Shown in pieces: positions 39,453 through 48,102 of a stretch of DNA of 52,886 bases. The DNA is from Bacteroidaceae bacterium. GTDB taxonomy: Bacteria > Bacteroidota > Bacteroidia > Bacteroidales > Bacteroidaceae. The notes under the pieces are model-generated. The model did not search any database, was not told the origin of the DNA, and worked only from the letters and a program-made list of their open reading frames with translations. Position 1 is the first letter of the stretch; every line of letters begins with the position of its first letter. The stretch is taken from NCBI GenBank assembly GCA_017552435.1, contig JAFZPZ010000045.1, forward strand, positions 1 to 52,886. Direction: 5' to 3'. The translations under genes were made by a program, and so were the position numbers.

Positions 39453-40550
39453 ATGAGACTGAGAGACCTTACAATATTCAACTATAAGAACATCGCCGAG
39501 GCGGAACTGCATTTCTCGCCCAAACTGAATTGCTTTATAGGCAACAACGGCGAAGGCAAGACGAATGTGCTGGATGCCATCCACTTTCTGAGTTTCTGTC
39601 GCAGCTACAGCAGCAGTATCGATATGCTGAGTGTAAAGCATGGCTGTGAGTTCATGTCGCTTCAGGGACGCTACGAACACGAGGACGGTACAGAAGAAGA
39701 CATCCATTGCGGCCTGAAGGTGGGGCAGAAGAAAATTGTGCGGCGAGGCAAGAAGGCCTATCGTCGTATATCAGAGCATATAGGTCTGATTCCCCTCGTA
39801 ATGGTATCGCCAGCCGACCAGATGCTAGTGACAGGTGGCAGCGAGGAGCGCCGCCGCTTCATTGATATGGTTATCTGTCAGTACGATCCGGCTTACACCG
39901 AGTCGTTGATGCGCTACAACAAGGCCCTGCAGCAGCGCAATGCTATGCTCAAGCAGGAACAGGAGCCCGATCCGGAGGTCATGCTACTTTGGGAAGAACA
40001 GATGGCTCGTGAAGGAGCATATATTTACGAAAAGCGCAACGACTACATCACCGAACTCATACCTATCTTCCAACAGTTCTACAACCAGATATCGGAGGAG
40101 CATGAGCAAGTGGAGTTGCGCTATGTCTCTCACCTTCAGCGCGGACCGTTGCTGGAACAGCTCACGAGCAATCGCCATAAGGACCGAGCCGTCGGTTACT
40201 CCCTGCACGGCATTCACAAGGACGACCTGGAGATGTTGCAAGGGGGCTATCCTGTTCGTCGCGAAGGTTCTCAAGGGCAGAGCAAGACTTTCCTCATTGC
40301 CCTGAAGTTGGCGCAGTTCGATTTCCTGTGCCGTATCGGAACCCGTACGACCCCTTTGCTTCTTCTCGATGATATCTTCGACAAGCTGGATGCAAAAAGG
40401 GTTGAGCAGATAGTGAAACTGGTGGGAGGCAAGCGTTTCGGGCAGATATTCATCACGGACACCAATCGCGACCATTTGGATGCCATCCTCGCTTCGATGG
40501 AGGGCGATAACAGGATATTCTTCGTGGAGAAAGGAGAAATCAAGGCATGA
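39453..40550 (+). CDS. recF: DNA replication and repair protein RecF
   Basis: 365 residues. Walker A GNNGEGKTN (about 30-38), then LDAIHFLSFCRSYSSS, a central coiled region, the signature SQGQSKTFLIALKLAQF and Walker B LLLLDDIFDKLDAKR. It loads RecA at gaps with RecO and RecR; recR is at 45.3 kb. It overlaps the DUF721 gene by 4 bp (ATGA). Confidence 0.96.
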   Translation: MRLRDLTIFNYKNIAEAELHFSPKLNCFIGNNGEGKTNVLDAIHFLSFCRSYSSSIDMLSVKHGCEFMSLQGRYEHEDGTEEDIHCGLKVGQKKIVRRGKKAYRRISEHIGLIPLVMVSPADQMLVTGGSEERRRFIDMVICQYDPAYTESLMRYNKALQQRNAMLKQEQEPDPEVMLLWEEQMAREGAYIYEKRNDYITELIPIFQQFYNQISEEHEQVELRYVSHLQRGPLLEQLTSNRHKDRAVGYSLHGIHKDDLEMLQGGYPVRREGSQGQSKTFLIALKLAQFDFLCRIGTRTTPLLLLDDIFDKLDAKRVEQIVKLVGGKRFGQIFITDTNRDHLDAILASMEGDNRIFFVEKGEIKA

Positions 40551-40840
40551 TAGCATCTGGCAAACCGAATACGATGCAAGATGCCCTTTTGGCTTTTCTG
40601 CGGGAAGAGGGTCTGGAGACGCCGTTATTGGAGTATCGCATTACACAGGCTTGGCCGGAGGTGATGGGCGAGGTTATCAACCGCTATACCAAACAGGTCT
40701 ATGTGCGCAGTGGAAAGCTACATGTGCAGATTTCCAGCTCGTCACTCCGACAGAATCTGATGATGGAGCATAAGCGAATCACCCAGAAACTTAACGACCA
40801 TGTCGGCTCCTTTGTCATCAGCGATGTCTGTTTTTTCTGA
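40547..40840 (+). CDS. DUF721 / DciA-like protein
   Basis: 97 residues. ITQAWPEVMGEVINRYTKQVYVRSGKLHVQISSSSLRQNLMMEHKRITQKLN is the DUF721 core. Family members act as replicative-helicase loaders (DciA) or are found beside recF. ATGA overlap with recF. Confidence 0.85.
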   Translation: MIASGKPNTMQDALLAFLREEGLETPLLEYRITQAWPEVMGEVINRYTKQVYVRSGKLHVQISSSSLRQNLMMEHKRITQKLNDHVGSFVISDVCFF

Positions 40841-40881
40841 TATTTCATTCCTTCAATTTTTATTATTTCATTATTTCTTCG

Positions 40882-40889
40882 TACCTTTG
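40882..40889 (+). promoter_or_regulatory. -7 box of the his genes
   Basis: TACCTTTG, about 42 nt before the hisG start. The -33 region is T-rich without a clean TTTG. Confidence 0.55.
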
Positions 40890-40930
40890 CGCCCAAAAAT
40901 AATATAATAAGGTAAAAGAATAGTTTTGAG

Positions 40931-41782
40931 ATGTTGAGAATAGCAGTTCAGTCGAAAGGCCGTCTCTTTGAAGATACAATGGCTTTGCTTGCCGAAGCAG
41001 GCATCAAAGTGAGTAGTAGCAAACGCACGCTGCTTGTGCAGAGCAGCAACTTTCCCATTGAAGTTCTCTATCTGCGCGACGATGATATTCCCCAAAGTGT
41101 GGCAAGTGGTGTCGCCGACCTCGGTATCGTGGGTCAGAACGAGTTTGAAGAGCGTGCTGAGGATGCCGAAGTGGTTCGCCCTCTCGGTTTCAGCAAATGT
41201 CGTCTCTCTCTGGCAGTGCCCAAGGGATGTGGTTACTATGGTTTGAAATGGTTCGAGGGCAAGAAGATTGCTACATCCTATCCCAATATCCTGCGCCGTT
41301 TTATGCAGGAGAACCATATAGCTGCCGACATTCACGTCATAACTGGTAGTGTGGAAATCAGCCCGGGTATTGGCCTTGCAGATGCTATCTTCGATATTGT
41401 CAGCAGCGGCTCTACACTAGTCAGCAACAATCTTGTAGAGGTTGAGACCGTTATGCAGAGTGAGGCTGTACTCATAGCCAACAAGAATCTTGATGCCGAG
41501 AAGCGTGCTGTACTCGATGAGTTGTTGTTCCGCATCGAAGCAGTCAAGGCAGCCGAAGACAAGAAGTATGTGCTGATGAATGTGCCGACCGACCGTCTCC
41601 AGGAAATTGTTGCTGTACTGCCTGGCGTGAAGAGTCCGACCGTTATGCCTCTTGCGACTGAGGGCTGGAGTAGCGTTCACACCGTCATCGAAGAAAAACG
41701 TTTCTGGGAAATTATTCGCGAGCTGAAAGGCCTTGGGGCCGAGGGTATCCTCGTTGTTCCTATTGAGAAAATGATACCATGA
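40931..41782 (+). CDS. hisG: ATP phosphoribosyltransferase (long form)
   Basis: 283 residues. RIAVQSKGRLFEDT, DIPQSVASGVADLGIVGQNE, IATSYPNILRRFMQ and DIVSSGSTLVSNNL belong to the catalytic part. Residues about 205-283 are the ACT-like regulatory domain of the long form, which senses histidine. First step of histidine synthesis. It overlaps hisD by 4 bp. Confidence 0.96.
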   Translation: MLRIAVQSKGRLFEDTMALLAEAGIKVSSSKRTLLVQSSNFPIEVLYLRDDDIPQSVASGVADLGIVGQNEFEERAEDAEVVRPLGFSKCRLSLAVPKGCGYYGLKWFEGKKIATSYPNILRRFMQENHIAADIHVITGSVEISPGIGLADAIFDIVSSGSTLVSNNLVEVETVMQSEAVLIANKNLDAEKRAVLDELLFRIEAVKAAEDKKYVLMNVPTDRLQEIVAVLPGVKSPTVMPLATEGWSSVHTVIEEKRFWEIIRELKGLGAEGILVVPIEKMIP

Positions 41783-43062
41783 AAATATACATTTATCCCT
41801 CCCAAGATGAGCTCGCCGCCTTGCTGAAGCGGCCTGTTCGGGATGCTTCGGAGCTGAATGCCACTGTTTCTGCGGTTCTGCAGGATGTTAAGGAGCGTGG
41901 TGATGAGGCTGTGCGCGAATATGAGGAGCGTTTCGATAAGGTTCGCCTTGCCGACTTGGCTGTTACCGAAGCTGAGATGCTTACAGCCGAAGCCTCTATC
42001 GGCGAGGAACTCAAGCAGGCCATTCGTCTGGCGCATCAGAATATTGAGCAGTTCCATGCAGCTCAGCGTTTTGTGGGTGAACACATTCAGGTGACCGAAG
42101 GTGTGGAGTGCTGGCAGAAGTCTGTCGCTATAGAGCGTGTAGGTCTCTATATTCCGGGAGGCACAGCTCCCCTTTTCAGCACAGTACTTATGCTTGCTAC
42201 ACCTGCTAAGATAGCAGGTTGTCGCGATATTGTGCTCTGCACGCCGCCTGCTCGCGATGGTAGTGTCAATCCCGCCATCCTTGTCGCCGCTCGTATAGCA
42301 GGCGTCAATCGCATTTACAAGATAGGTGGCGTACAGGCAATTGGAGCAATGGCATACGGTACAGAGAGTGTGCCAAAGGTCTATAAGATATTTGGTCCTG
42401 GCAATCAGTTCGTTATGTGTGCCAAGCAACAGGTCAGCCTGCATGATGTTGCAATTGACATGCCTGCCGGACCAAGCGAAGTGGAAGTGCTTGCTGATGA
42501 GACATCCAATCCCGCTTTTGTTGCTGCTGATTTGCTCAGTCAAGCCGAACACGGCATAGACAGTCAGGTGCTGCTTGTCTGCAAGAGCAACGAGACAGCA
42601 AAACAGGTGGAGGCTGAGGTGGAACGACAGTTGGCCCTGTTGCCAAGAAAAGAGATAGCTGCCCAAGCCCTCGAGCACAGCAAAACGATTGTGGTGCATG
42701 ATGACAACGAGATGATGGATATTACCAATCGCTATGCCCCAGAGCATCTCATCATCGAGACTGCCAACTATATGGAACTGGCTCAGAAGGTTGTGAATGC
42801 CGGTAGCGTCTTTCTCGGCTCCTTGACCCCAGAGAGCGCAGGTGACTATGCCAGCGGAACCAACCACACCCTTCCCACCAATGGTTATGCTGTGGCCTAT
42901 AGCGGTGTGAACCTGGATAGCTTCTGCCGTAAAATAACCTTCCAGCATATCCAGCCCGAAGGCATCCGTTCAATAGGTCGAGCCGTAGAACTTATGGCAG
43001 AGGCTGAAGGACTCGATGCACACAAAAATGCAATGACAATTAGAATGAAGAGTGAAGAATGA
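41779..43062 (+). CDS. hisD: Histidinol dehydrogenase
   Basis: 427 residues, full length. [55 protein letters not shown] and [28 protein letters not shown] are the expected NAD- and Zn-binding segments. It oxidises histidinol to histidine. The last residues (RMKSEE) are made by a GTGAAGA heptamer array that also supplies the hisC start region. Confidence 0.96.
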   Translation: MKIYIYPSQDELAALLKRPVRDASELNATVSAVLQDVKERGDEAVREYEERFDKVRLADLAVTEAEMLTAEASIGEELKQAIRLAHQNIEQFHAAQRFVGEHIQVTEGVECWQKSVAIERVGLYIPGGTAPLFSTVLMLATPAKIAGCRDIVLCTPPARDGSVNPAILVAARIAGVNRIYKIGGVQAIGAMAYGTESVPKVYKIFGPGNQFVMCAKQQVSLHDVAIDMPAGPSEVEVLADETSNPAFVAADLLSQAEHGIDSQVLLVCKSNETAKQVEAEVERQLALLPRKEIAAQALEHSKTIVVHDDNEMMDITNRYAPEHLIIETANYMELAQKVVNAGSVFLGSLTPESAGDYASGTNHTLPTNGYAVAYSGVNLDSFCRKITFQHIQPEGIRSIGRAVELMAEAEGLDAHKNAMTIRMKSEE

Positions 43063-43100
43063 AGAATATGCTGTCGCCCTCAACTATGAACTATGAACTA
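43040..43100 (+). repeat. Heptamer arrays spanning the hisD-hisC junction
   Basis: (R)TGAAGA units at 43045-43067 code for the end of HisD and contain the hisC ATG. TGAACTA units at 43085-43099 code for hisC residues near MNYELK. Confidence 0.75.
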
Positions 43101-44126
43101 AAGACCCTTGTTCGCCCGAATATTTGGGCACTTGAACCATACAGTTGTGCCCGCGATGAATTCAAGGGTAGGGAGGCACATGTCTTTCTTGATGCCAACG
43201 AAAATCCCTACAACGACCCAATTAACCGCTATCCCGATCCGTTGCAGGAAAAACTGAAGGAGCGTCTGGCACCTCTCAAACATGTGCGTCCTTCCCAGAT
43301 ATTTCTCGGCAACGGAAGCGACGAAGCCATCGATCTGGTTTATCGCATCTTCTGCAATCCGGGCAAAGACAATGTGGTGGCAATTGCTCCCACCTACGGT
43401 ATGTACAAGGTGTGTGCTGATATCAATGATGTGGAGTATCGGGGCGTACCCCTCGTCGATGATTGGCAGCTTGATCCTAAGGCGTTGCTCGCTGCTGCAG
43501 ATGCCCATACGAAGGTTATTTGGATTTGCTCGCCCAACAACCCGACAGGTAACGATTTCTCGCGCGAGGCCATTCATGAGGTGCTGACAAACTTCGTCGG
43601 CATAGTTGTGATAGACGAAGCCTATTCTGACTTTTCTATGCAGCAGCCTTTCCGCGATATTCTCGACAACTATCCCAACCTCATCGTTCTCAATACTTTC
43701 AGCAAGGCATGGGCTTCGGCAGCGATACGTCTGGGTATGGCATTTGCCAGCGAGGAGATTATCGGACTCTTCAATAAAGTGAAGTACCCATATAATGTCA
43801 ATCTGCTCACTCAGGAGAAAGCTTGTACCCTGCTTGGGGATTACGCACTCATTGATGGGTGGTTGGCACAAATCAGACGTGAACGCGAGCATGTCTTGCC
43901 TGCTCTTAGCGAATTGCCCATCGTCCTGAAGGTGTTCCCAACGGATGCCAACTTCGTCCTCGTCCGCGTGACCGACGCCAATCGTATTTACCGCTATCTG
44001 ATAGATCAAGGCATTGTGGTGCGTAACCGTCATCGTGTCCAGCTGTGCAAGGATTGCTTACGTATCACTATCGGAACGCGCCAGGAGAACAACGAACTCT
44101 TGGGGGCGTTGAGGTTCTATAAATAG
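43059..44126 (+). CDS. hisC: Histidinol-phosphate aminotransferase
   Basis: 355 residues from ATG 43059 (ATGA overlap with hisD); ATG 43086, where homology begins, is an alternative. [56 protein letters not shown] and the PLP lysine in [15 protein letters not shown] are present. It forms histidinol phosphate. The first residues come from repeat sequence. Confidence 0.96.
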   Translation: MKNMLSPSTMNYELKTLVRPNIWALEPYSCARDEFKGREAHVFLDANENPYNDPINRYPDPLQEKLKERLAPLKHVRPSQIFLGNGSDEAIDLVYRIFCNPGKDNVVAIAPTYGMYKVCADINDVEYRGVPLVDDWQLDPKALLAAADAHTKVIWICSPNNPTGNDFSREAIHEVLTNFVGIVVIDEAYSDFSMQQPFRDILDNYPNLIVLNTFSKAWASAAIRLGMAFASEEIIGLFNKVKYPYNVNLLTQEKACTLLGDYALIDGWLAQIRREREHVLPALSELPIVLKVFPTDANFVLVRVTDANRIYRYLIDQGIVVRNRHRVQLCKDCLRITIGTRQENNELLGALRFYK

Positions 44127-44185
44127 ACCCCCTGACCCCCTTTAGGGGGAATAATGTTCAATGTTCAATTATCAATGTTCAATGA
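44126..44185 (+). repeat. C5/G5 palindromic element plus AATGTTC heptamers
   Basis: GACCCCCTGACCCCCTTTAG then GGGGAATAATG at 44126-44155 follows the hisC stop. AATGTTC-like heptamers (44152-44184) lead into the hisB ATG. Confidence 0.9.
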
Positions 44186-45246
44186 ATAGAATTCTTTTCA
44201 TCGACCGCGATGGCACTATTCTTCGTGAGCCTGAGGACGAACAGATAGACAGCTTCGAGAAGTTCAGCTTCGTACCAGGAGCCATCAGTGCCCTGCGCTT
44301 CTTGCGTCAGCACACCGATTTCCTCTTCGTGATGGTGAGCAATCAGGACGGGCTTGGCACAGACAGCTATCCCGAAGACACTTTCTGGCCCACACAGAAT
44401 CTCATGCTCGACATCCTGAAGGGCGAGGGTGTTATCTTCGATGCCATCCACATAGACCGCAGCTTTCCAAAAGACAATCTGCCAACACGCAAGCCAGGAA
44501 CTGCGATGCTAACTGACTACATGACAGGTGACTACGACTTGACTGGCAGCTTTGTCATTGGTGATAGAGAGACGGATGAGAAGCTTGCTGAGAACCTCGG
44601 TTGCCGCAGCTTCATCCTTAGTCCGGAGATGACTTGGGAGAAGATTGCCGAACTCATCTTCGCTGGAGAGCGGATAGCAAGCGTAAAGCGTACCACAAAG
44701 GAGACAGACATTGAGGTGCGTGTCTGCTTGGACGGCAACGGCAAGAGCGACATAGAGACTGGTCTCGGTTTCTTCGACCACATGCTGGAGCAGATTGCCA
44801 AGCACGGTATGATTGACCTCTACATCCGATGCAAGGGTGACCTGAACGTGGATGAGCACCACACAATAGAAGATGTGGCACTCGCTTTGGGCGAGTGCAT
44901 CAAAAAGGCTCTCGGTGACAAGCGGGGCATAGAGCGCTACGGCTACTGCCTCCCTATGGATGACTGCCTGTGCCAGGTTGCACTTGATTTTGGAGGTCGT
45001 CCCTGGCTCGTCTGGGATGCAGAGTTCCATCGCGAGAAGGTGGGCGAGATGCCGACAGAGATGTTCCTGCACTTCTTCAAGAGCCTCTCCGACAGCGCTG
45101 CTATCAACCTCAATATCAAGGCAGAAGGGCAGAACGAACACCACAAGATAGAAGGCATCTTCAAAGCCTTTGCTCGCAGCCTCAGAATGGCTGTAAGGCG
45201 AGACATTACGCACTTCCAACTGCCTTCTAGCAAAGGAGTGCTATAG
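44182..45246 (+). CDS. hisB: Bifunctional histidinol-phosphatase / imidazoleglycerol-phosphate dehydratase
   Basis: 354 residues from ATG 44182. The N-terminal HAD-type phosphatase (about 1-165) has FIDRDGTIL and VIGDRETD. The C-terminal dehydratase has [28 protein letters not shown] and [15 protein letters not shown], a metal-binding His cluster. The fusion is the enterobacterial/Bacteroidetes type. It completes hisG-D-C-B; other his genes are not in this window. Confidence 0.96.
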   Translation: MNRILFIDRDGTILREPEDEQIDSFEKFSFVPGAISALRFLRQHTDFLFVMVSNQDGLGTDSYPEDTFWPTQNLMLDILKGEGVIFDAIHIDRSFPKDNLPTRKPGTAMLTDYMTGDYDLTGSFVIGDRETDEKLAENLGCRSFILSPEMTWEKIAELIFAGERIASVKRTTKETDIEVRVCLDGNGKSDIETGLGFFDHMLEQIAKHGMIDLYIRCKGDLNVDEHHTIEDVALALGECIKKALGDKRGIERYGYCLPMDDCLCQVALDFGGRPWLVWDAEFHREKVGEMPTEMFLHFFKSLSDSAAINLNIKAEGQNEHHKIEGIFKAFARSLRMAVRRDITHFQLPSSKGVL

Positions 45247-45298
45247 ACCCCCTAACCCCCTTTAGGGGGAATAAATGTTCAATGGTTAATGGTCAATA
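45245..45298 (+). repeat. C5/G5 palindromic element plus heptamers
   Basis: GACCCCCTAACCCCCTTTAG then GGGGAATAAATG (45245-45276) and AATGTTC/AATGGTT units. The last overlap the recR start. Confidence 0.85.
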
Positions 45299-45903
45299 AT
45301 AGGTTTAGTTCTTCGCTTCTCGAGAAGGCCGTAATGGAAATCAACCGTTTGCCGGGTATTGGCAGCAGGACGGCTTTGCGGCTTGCCTTGCATCTGCTTC
45401 GGCAAGAGCCGGAACGGGTGGAAGCCCTTGCGGAGAGCCTTGTGGGAATGCGTCGGGGTGTGCACTACTGCCAGGTCTGCTACAACATCTGCGATAATGA
45501 CAGATGCGAGATATGCAGCAACCCGTCGCGCGACAGCCATCTTGTCTGCGTGGTGGAAGACGTGCAGGACGTGATGGCTATCGAGAACACCATGCAATAC
45601 AGAGGTCTGTATCATGTCCTTGGCGGCGTCATCAGTCCGATGGACGGAATTGGTCCCAGCGACTTGCAGATAGAGAGCCTTGTCGAGCGCGTGAAGCAGG
45701 GTGGGGTGGAGGAGGTTATTCTTGCCCTCAGCCCTACGATGGAGGGCGATACGACCAACTTTTATATTTATCGCAAACTTGAAGAGACAGGTGTCAAAGT
45801 GACGGTTATAGCCCGAGGCATAGCACAAAACGATGAACTGCAATATACAGATGAAGTGACGCTTGGTCGAGCCCTCGCCGGACGGGTGCCGTTCAACTCT
45901 TAA
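45289..45903 (+). CDS. recR: Recombination protein RecR
   Basis: 204 residues, usual length. [20 protein letters not shown] (helix-hairpin-helix), the four-cysteine zinc site [16 protein letters not shown], and the Toprim segment [14 protein letters not shown] with [16 protein letters not shown]. It works with RecF/RecO in gap repair. Start ATG 45289 lies inside repeat sequence; the first residues MVNN are probably repeat-derived. Confidence 0.95.
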   Translation: MVNNRFSSSLLEKAVMEINRLPGIGSRTALRLALHLLRQEPERVEALAESLVGMRRGVHYCQVCYNICDNDRCEICSNPSRDSHLVCVVEDVQDVMAIENTMQYRGLYHVLGGVISPMDGIGPSDLQIESLVERVKQGGVEEVILALSPTMEGDTTNFYIYRKLEETGVKVTVIARGIAQNDELQYTDEVTLGRALAGRVPFNS

Positions 45904-45907
45904 CCCT

Positions 45908-45950
45908 CATCCTTAATCTTTAATCTTTAATCCTTAATCCTTAATCCATA
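45908..45950 (+). repeat. CTTAATC heptamer array
   Basis: Five to six CTTAATC-like units directly after recR. Confidence 0.85.
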
Positions 45951-45954
45951 TACA

Positions 45955-46197
45955 ATGCTAACATACCTCTTGACTCTTCTTTGCGCAGCCACGATTCTGC
46001 TGGCAGCTTTCTTTGCCATTCGTTACAGAAAGGTGAATGCCTACGTGCGGGTGGCTGCACTTGTTCTGGCAGCGGCTTTTGTGCTGTTCCTGTATTTCCG
46101 CTTTGACAACACCACCCAGCTCTATGGTCTTGGCATCCTTGCCGTCGCATTTCTGTTCCCTTTGATAGATATCAAGCGTCATGCTAAAAAACAGTAA
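45955..46197 (+). CDS. Small membrane protein, 80 aa
   Basis: Two to three membrane helices (about 2-22, 33-50, 56-70), basic between and after them. No known domain. It overlaps the GNAT gene by 17 bp, so the two are coupled. Confidence 0.6.
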   Translation: MLTYLLTLLCAATILLAAFFAIRYRKVNAYVRVAALVLAAAFVLFLYFRFDNTTQLYGLGILAVAFLFPLIDIKRHAKKQ

Positions 46198-46693
46198 GTT
46201 AAGGCTGAGAGCCGTCGAGCCGGAGGATCTTGACTTGATGTATCTCATCGAGAACGACACCGAGTTGTGGTGTTGCGGACAGACCACTGTGCCTTTCTCG
46301 CACTATACCCTCAAGCAGTATATTGCCGAGAGCAGCAATGATATCTTCCAGGACCGTCAGCTGCGGCTTGTCATAGAGAAGACCGACGGCGTGAGTGTGG
46401 GCTTCGTCGATCTACAGAACTACGCCCCCCAGCACCATCGGGCCGAGGTTGGAATCGTCGTGGTGCCCGAACAGCAGCGGCAAGGAATAGCGACCGAAGC
46501 GCTGCATCTGCTCACGAAGTATGTTTCTACTCATTTTGGCATTCACCAACTCTATTCCCTTGTACCAGAGGGGAATGCTGCATCAATGGCCCTTTTTCAG
46601 AAGTGCGGTTACAAAAAAACTGCCACCCTGCAGGAATGGTTGAATACTCCTTCAGGATGGCAGTCGGTGATAGTCTTTCAATTGTTTATTTGA
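46181..46693 (+). CDS. GNAT-family N-acetyltransferase
   Basis: 170 residues. [20 protein letters not shown] is the typical start. The acetyl-CoA loop is [16 protein letters not shown], and [16 protein letters not shown] closes the fold. It resembles the SpeG/RimJ-like group; the substrate is unknown. It is convergent with the rubrerythrin gene, overlapping it by 8 bp. Confidence 0.85.
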   Translation: MLKNSKLRLRAVEPEDLDLMYLIENDTELWCCGQTTVPFSHYTLKQYIAESSNDIFQDRQLRLVIEKTDGVSVGFVDLQNYAPQHHRAEVGIVVVPEQQRQGIATEALHLLTKYVSTHFGIHQLYSLVPEGNAASMALFQKCGYKKTATLQEWLNTPSGWQSVIVFQLFI

Positions 46694-47240
46694 AGTATCT
46701 CTTCAACAGACCAGCGAAGCCGGCACCGTGACGTGCTTCGTCCTTAGCCATTTCGTGAACGGTGTCGTGGATGGCATCGAAACCGGCAGCCTTAGCATTC
46801 TTGGCAATGCGGAACTTGTCCTCGCAAGCACCAGCCTCGGCAGCAGCGCGCTTTTCCAGATTGGTCTTGGTGTCCCATACACACTCGCCCAGCAGCTCAG
46901 CAAAACGTGAAGCATGGTCGGCCTCCTCGAAAGCATAGCGCTTGAAGGCCTCGGCAATTTCGGGATAGCCCTCGCGGTCAGCCTGACGGGCCATAGCCAG
47001 ATACATGCCAACCTCGCCGCATTCTCCGTTGAAGTGGGCACGCAGGTCATTAATCATTTCCTCGCTGACACCTTCGGGCTTGCCGTCGCCAATCTTATGC
47101 ACGGTAGCATAGGTCATGTCGGCATCATCCTTCAGTTCTGAGAACTTCGAGGCGGGAGCCTTACAGATTGGGCACTGCTCGGGAGCAGCATCGCCTTCGT
47201 AGATATATCCACAAACGGCGCAGATGAATTTCTTTTTCAT
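46686..47240 (-). CDS. Reverse-type rubrerythrin
   Basis: 184 residues. An N-terminal rubredoxin domain (Cys7, Cys10, Cys23, Cys26 in [14 protein letters not shown]) precedes a four-helix diiron domain (E-x-x-H motifs in [14 protein letters not shown] and [15 protein letters not shown]). This order is the reverse of classical rubrerythrin. It reduces peroxide in anaerobes. TATCTTTG lies on the minus strand at 47300-47293. There is no neighbour on its strand. Confidence 0.9.
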   Translation of the reverse strand: MKKKFICAVCGYIYEGDAAPEQCPICKAPASKFSELKDDADMTYATVHKIGDGKPEGVSEEMINDLRAHFNGECGEVGMYLAMARQADREGYPEIAEAFKRYAFEEADHASRFAELLGECVWDTKTNLEKRAAAEAGACEDKFRIAKNAKAAGFDAIHDTVHEMAKDEARHGAGFAGLLKRYFK

Positions 47241-47359
47241 AATACTACGTTTTTAGTTTGAAAGTTAATATGTTTATTGGTTATACTTGATGCAAAGATA
47301 GACATTTTTTGCAAACGATACCTAATTTTGTGTACAAATATAGGAACAAAAGAGAAATT

Positions 47360-47396
47360 TTTCACTTTTCACTTTTCAATTTTCACTTAAAAGTCG
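47360..47396 (+). repeat. TTTTCAC heptamer array
   Basis: Four TTTTCAC-like units in the 47241-47504 intergenic region. Confidence 0.75.
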
Positions 47397-47457
47397 TACC
47401 TTGAACCAACGTTCGAGCTACTTTTTCGCTCGACAATAAAAATAAAAGCAGTTTTAT

Positions 47458-47488
47458 TTTGTATTGTGCTCGCTTATTCGTACCTTTG
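47458..47488 (+). promoter_or_regulatory. Promoter of tRNA-Gly
   Basis: TTTG (47458-47461), 19 nt, TACCTTTG (47481-47488), 16 nt before the tRNA. Confidence 0.8.
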
Positions 47489-47504
47489 CACCTACAAAAT
47501 CGAT

Positions 47505-47580
47505 GCGATAGTAGCTCAGTTGGTAGAGCTTTGGCTTCCCAAGCCAAAGGTCGCGGGTTCGAGCCCCGTCTATCGCTCCA
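47505..47580 (+). tRNA. tRNA-Gly (CCC)
   Basis: 76 nt. Acceptor GCGATAG/CTATCGC, D-arm AGCTCAGTTGGTAGAGC, anticodon stem TTGGC/GCCAA with loop TTCCCAA (anticodon CCC), T-arm CGGGTTCGAGCCCCG. CCA is encoded. Confidence 0.95.
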
Positions 47581-47602
47581 GATATTGAATATGGACAAGA
47601 AT

Positions 47603-47640
47603 AAACCCCGAGAGTTGGAATAAACTTTCGGGGTTTGCTT
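47603..47640 (+). terminator. Terminator after tRNA-Gly
   Basis: AAACCCCGAGAGTT pairs over 14 positions (one G-T) with AACTTTCGGGGTTT around GGAATA, then GCTTTTG. Confidence 0.9.
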
Positions 47641-47660
47641 TTGTTGTGATTATATACCTG

Positions 47661-48092
47661 TTATTTCTTCTTGTTGATGTAGAGGTAATAGCTGATGCCG
47701 CGACGGACATTCTCGATGACGGCTTCCGATGAGACAGTAGCCCCGGTGACGGCGTCCACCTTTGCCTTTTCGGCAGTCTTGACGGGCATTCCGTTCCATT
47801 TCTTCATCAGCCCTTTCTCTACCATATCGAAGTATTTGGGAGTCTCTTCGTTTTCCAGGGACTCGATGCGTTGCACTTTGTCGCCCTTTATATAAATCTT
47901 CACAGGCGTCTGGCCCACATAGCCTTCGATGTCCGTAGCAAGGGATGTGGTGTTGATGATGGTGACGTCCTTCTGCTTCGTCATAACGGGGTCATCGGTC
48001 GTCTGACTTGTCAGAAAGAGGAAGGCGGCAATAAGCAACAGCCCCCTTTTGATTCCCCCGAGGGGGAAAAACTTACGAATTGTATAGTTCAT
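47661..48092 (-). CDS. Membrane-anchored FMN-binding domain protein
   Basis: 143 residues. One hydrophobic helix (about 15-29) precedes a small domain with YVGQTPVKIYIKGDKVQRIE and DAVTGATVSSEAVIENVRRG, the FMN-binding signature of RnfG/NqrC-like proteins, in which FMN is bound through a Ser/Thr phosphoester. A palindromic element (48041-48070) supplies FPLGGIKRG at residues 9-17. It follows the aldo/keto reductase by 10 bp and may pass electrons to it. Confidence 0.78.
   Translation of the reverse strand: MNYTIRKFFPLGGIKRGLLLIAAFLFLTSQTTDDPVMTKQKDVTIINTTSLATDIEGYVGQTPVKIYIKGDKVQRIESLENEETPKYFDMVEKGLMKKWNGMPVKTAEKAKVDAVTGATVSSEAVIENVRRGISYYLYINKKK
48041..48070 (-). repeat. In-frame C5/G5 palindromic element in the FMN-binding gene
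   Basis: GCCCCCTTTTGATTCCCCCG then AGGGGGAA, read as FFPLGGIKRGL at the N-terminus. Confidence 0.75.
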
Positions 48093-48102
48093 GTTCTTTC
48101 TC

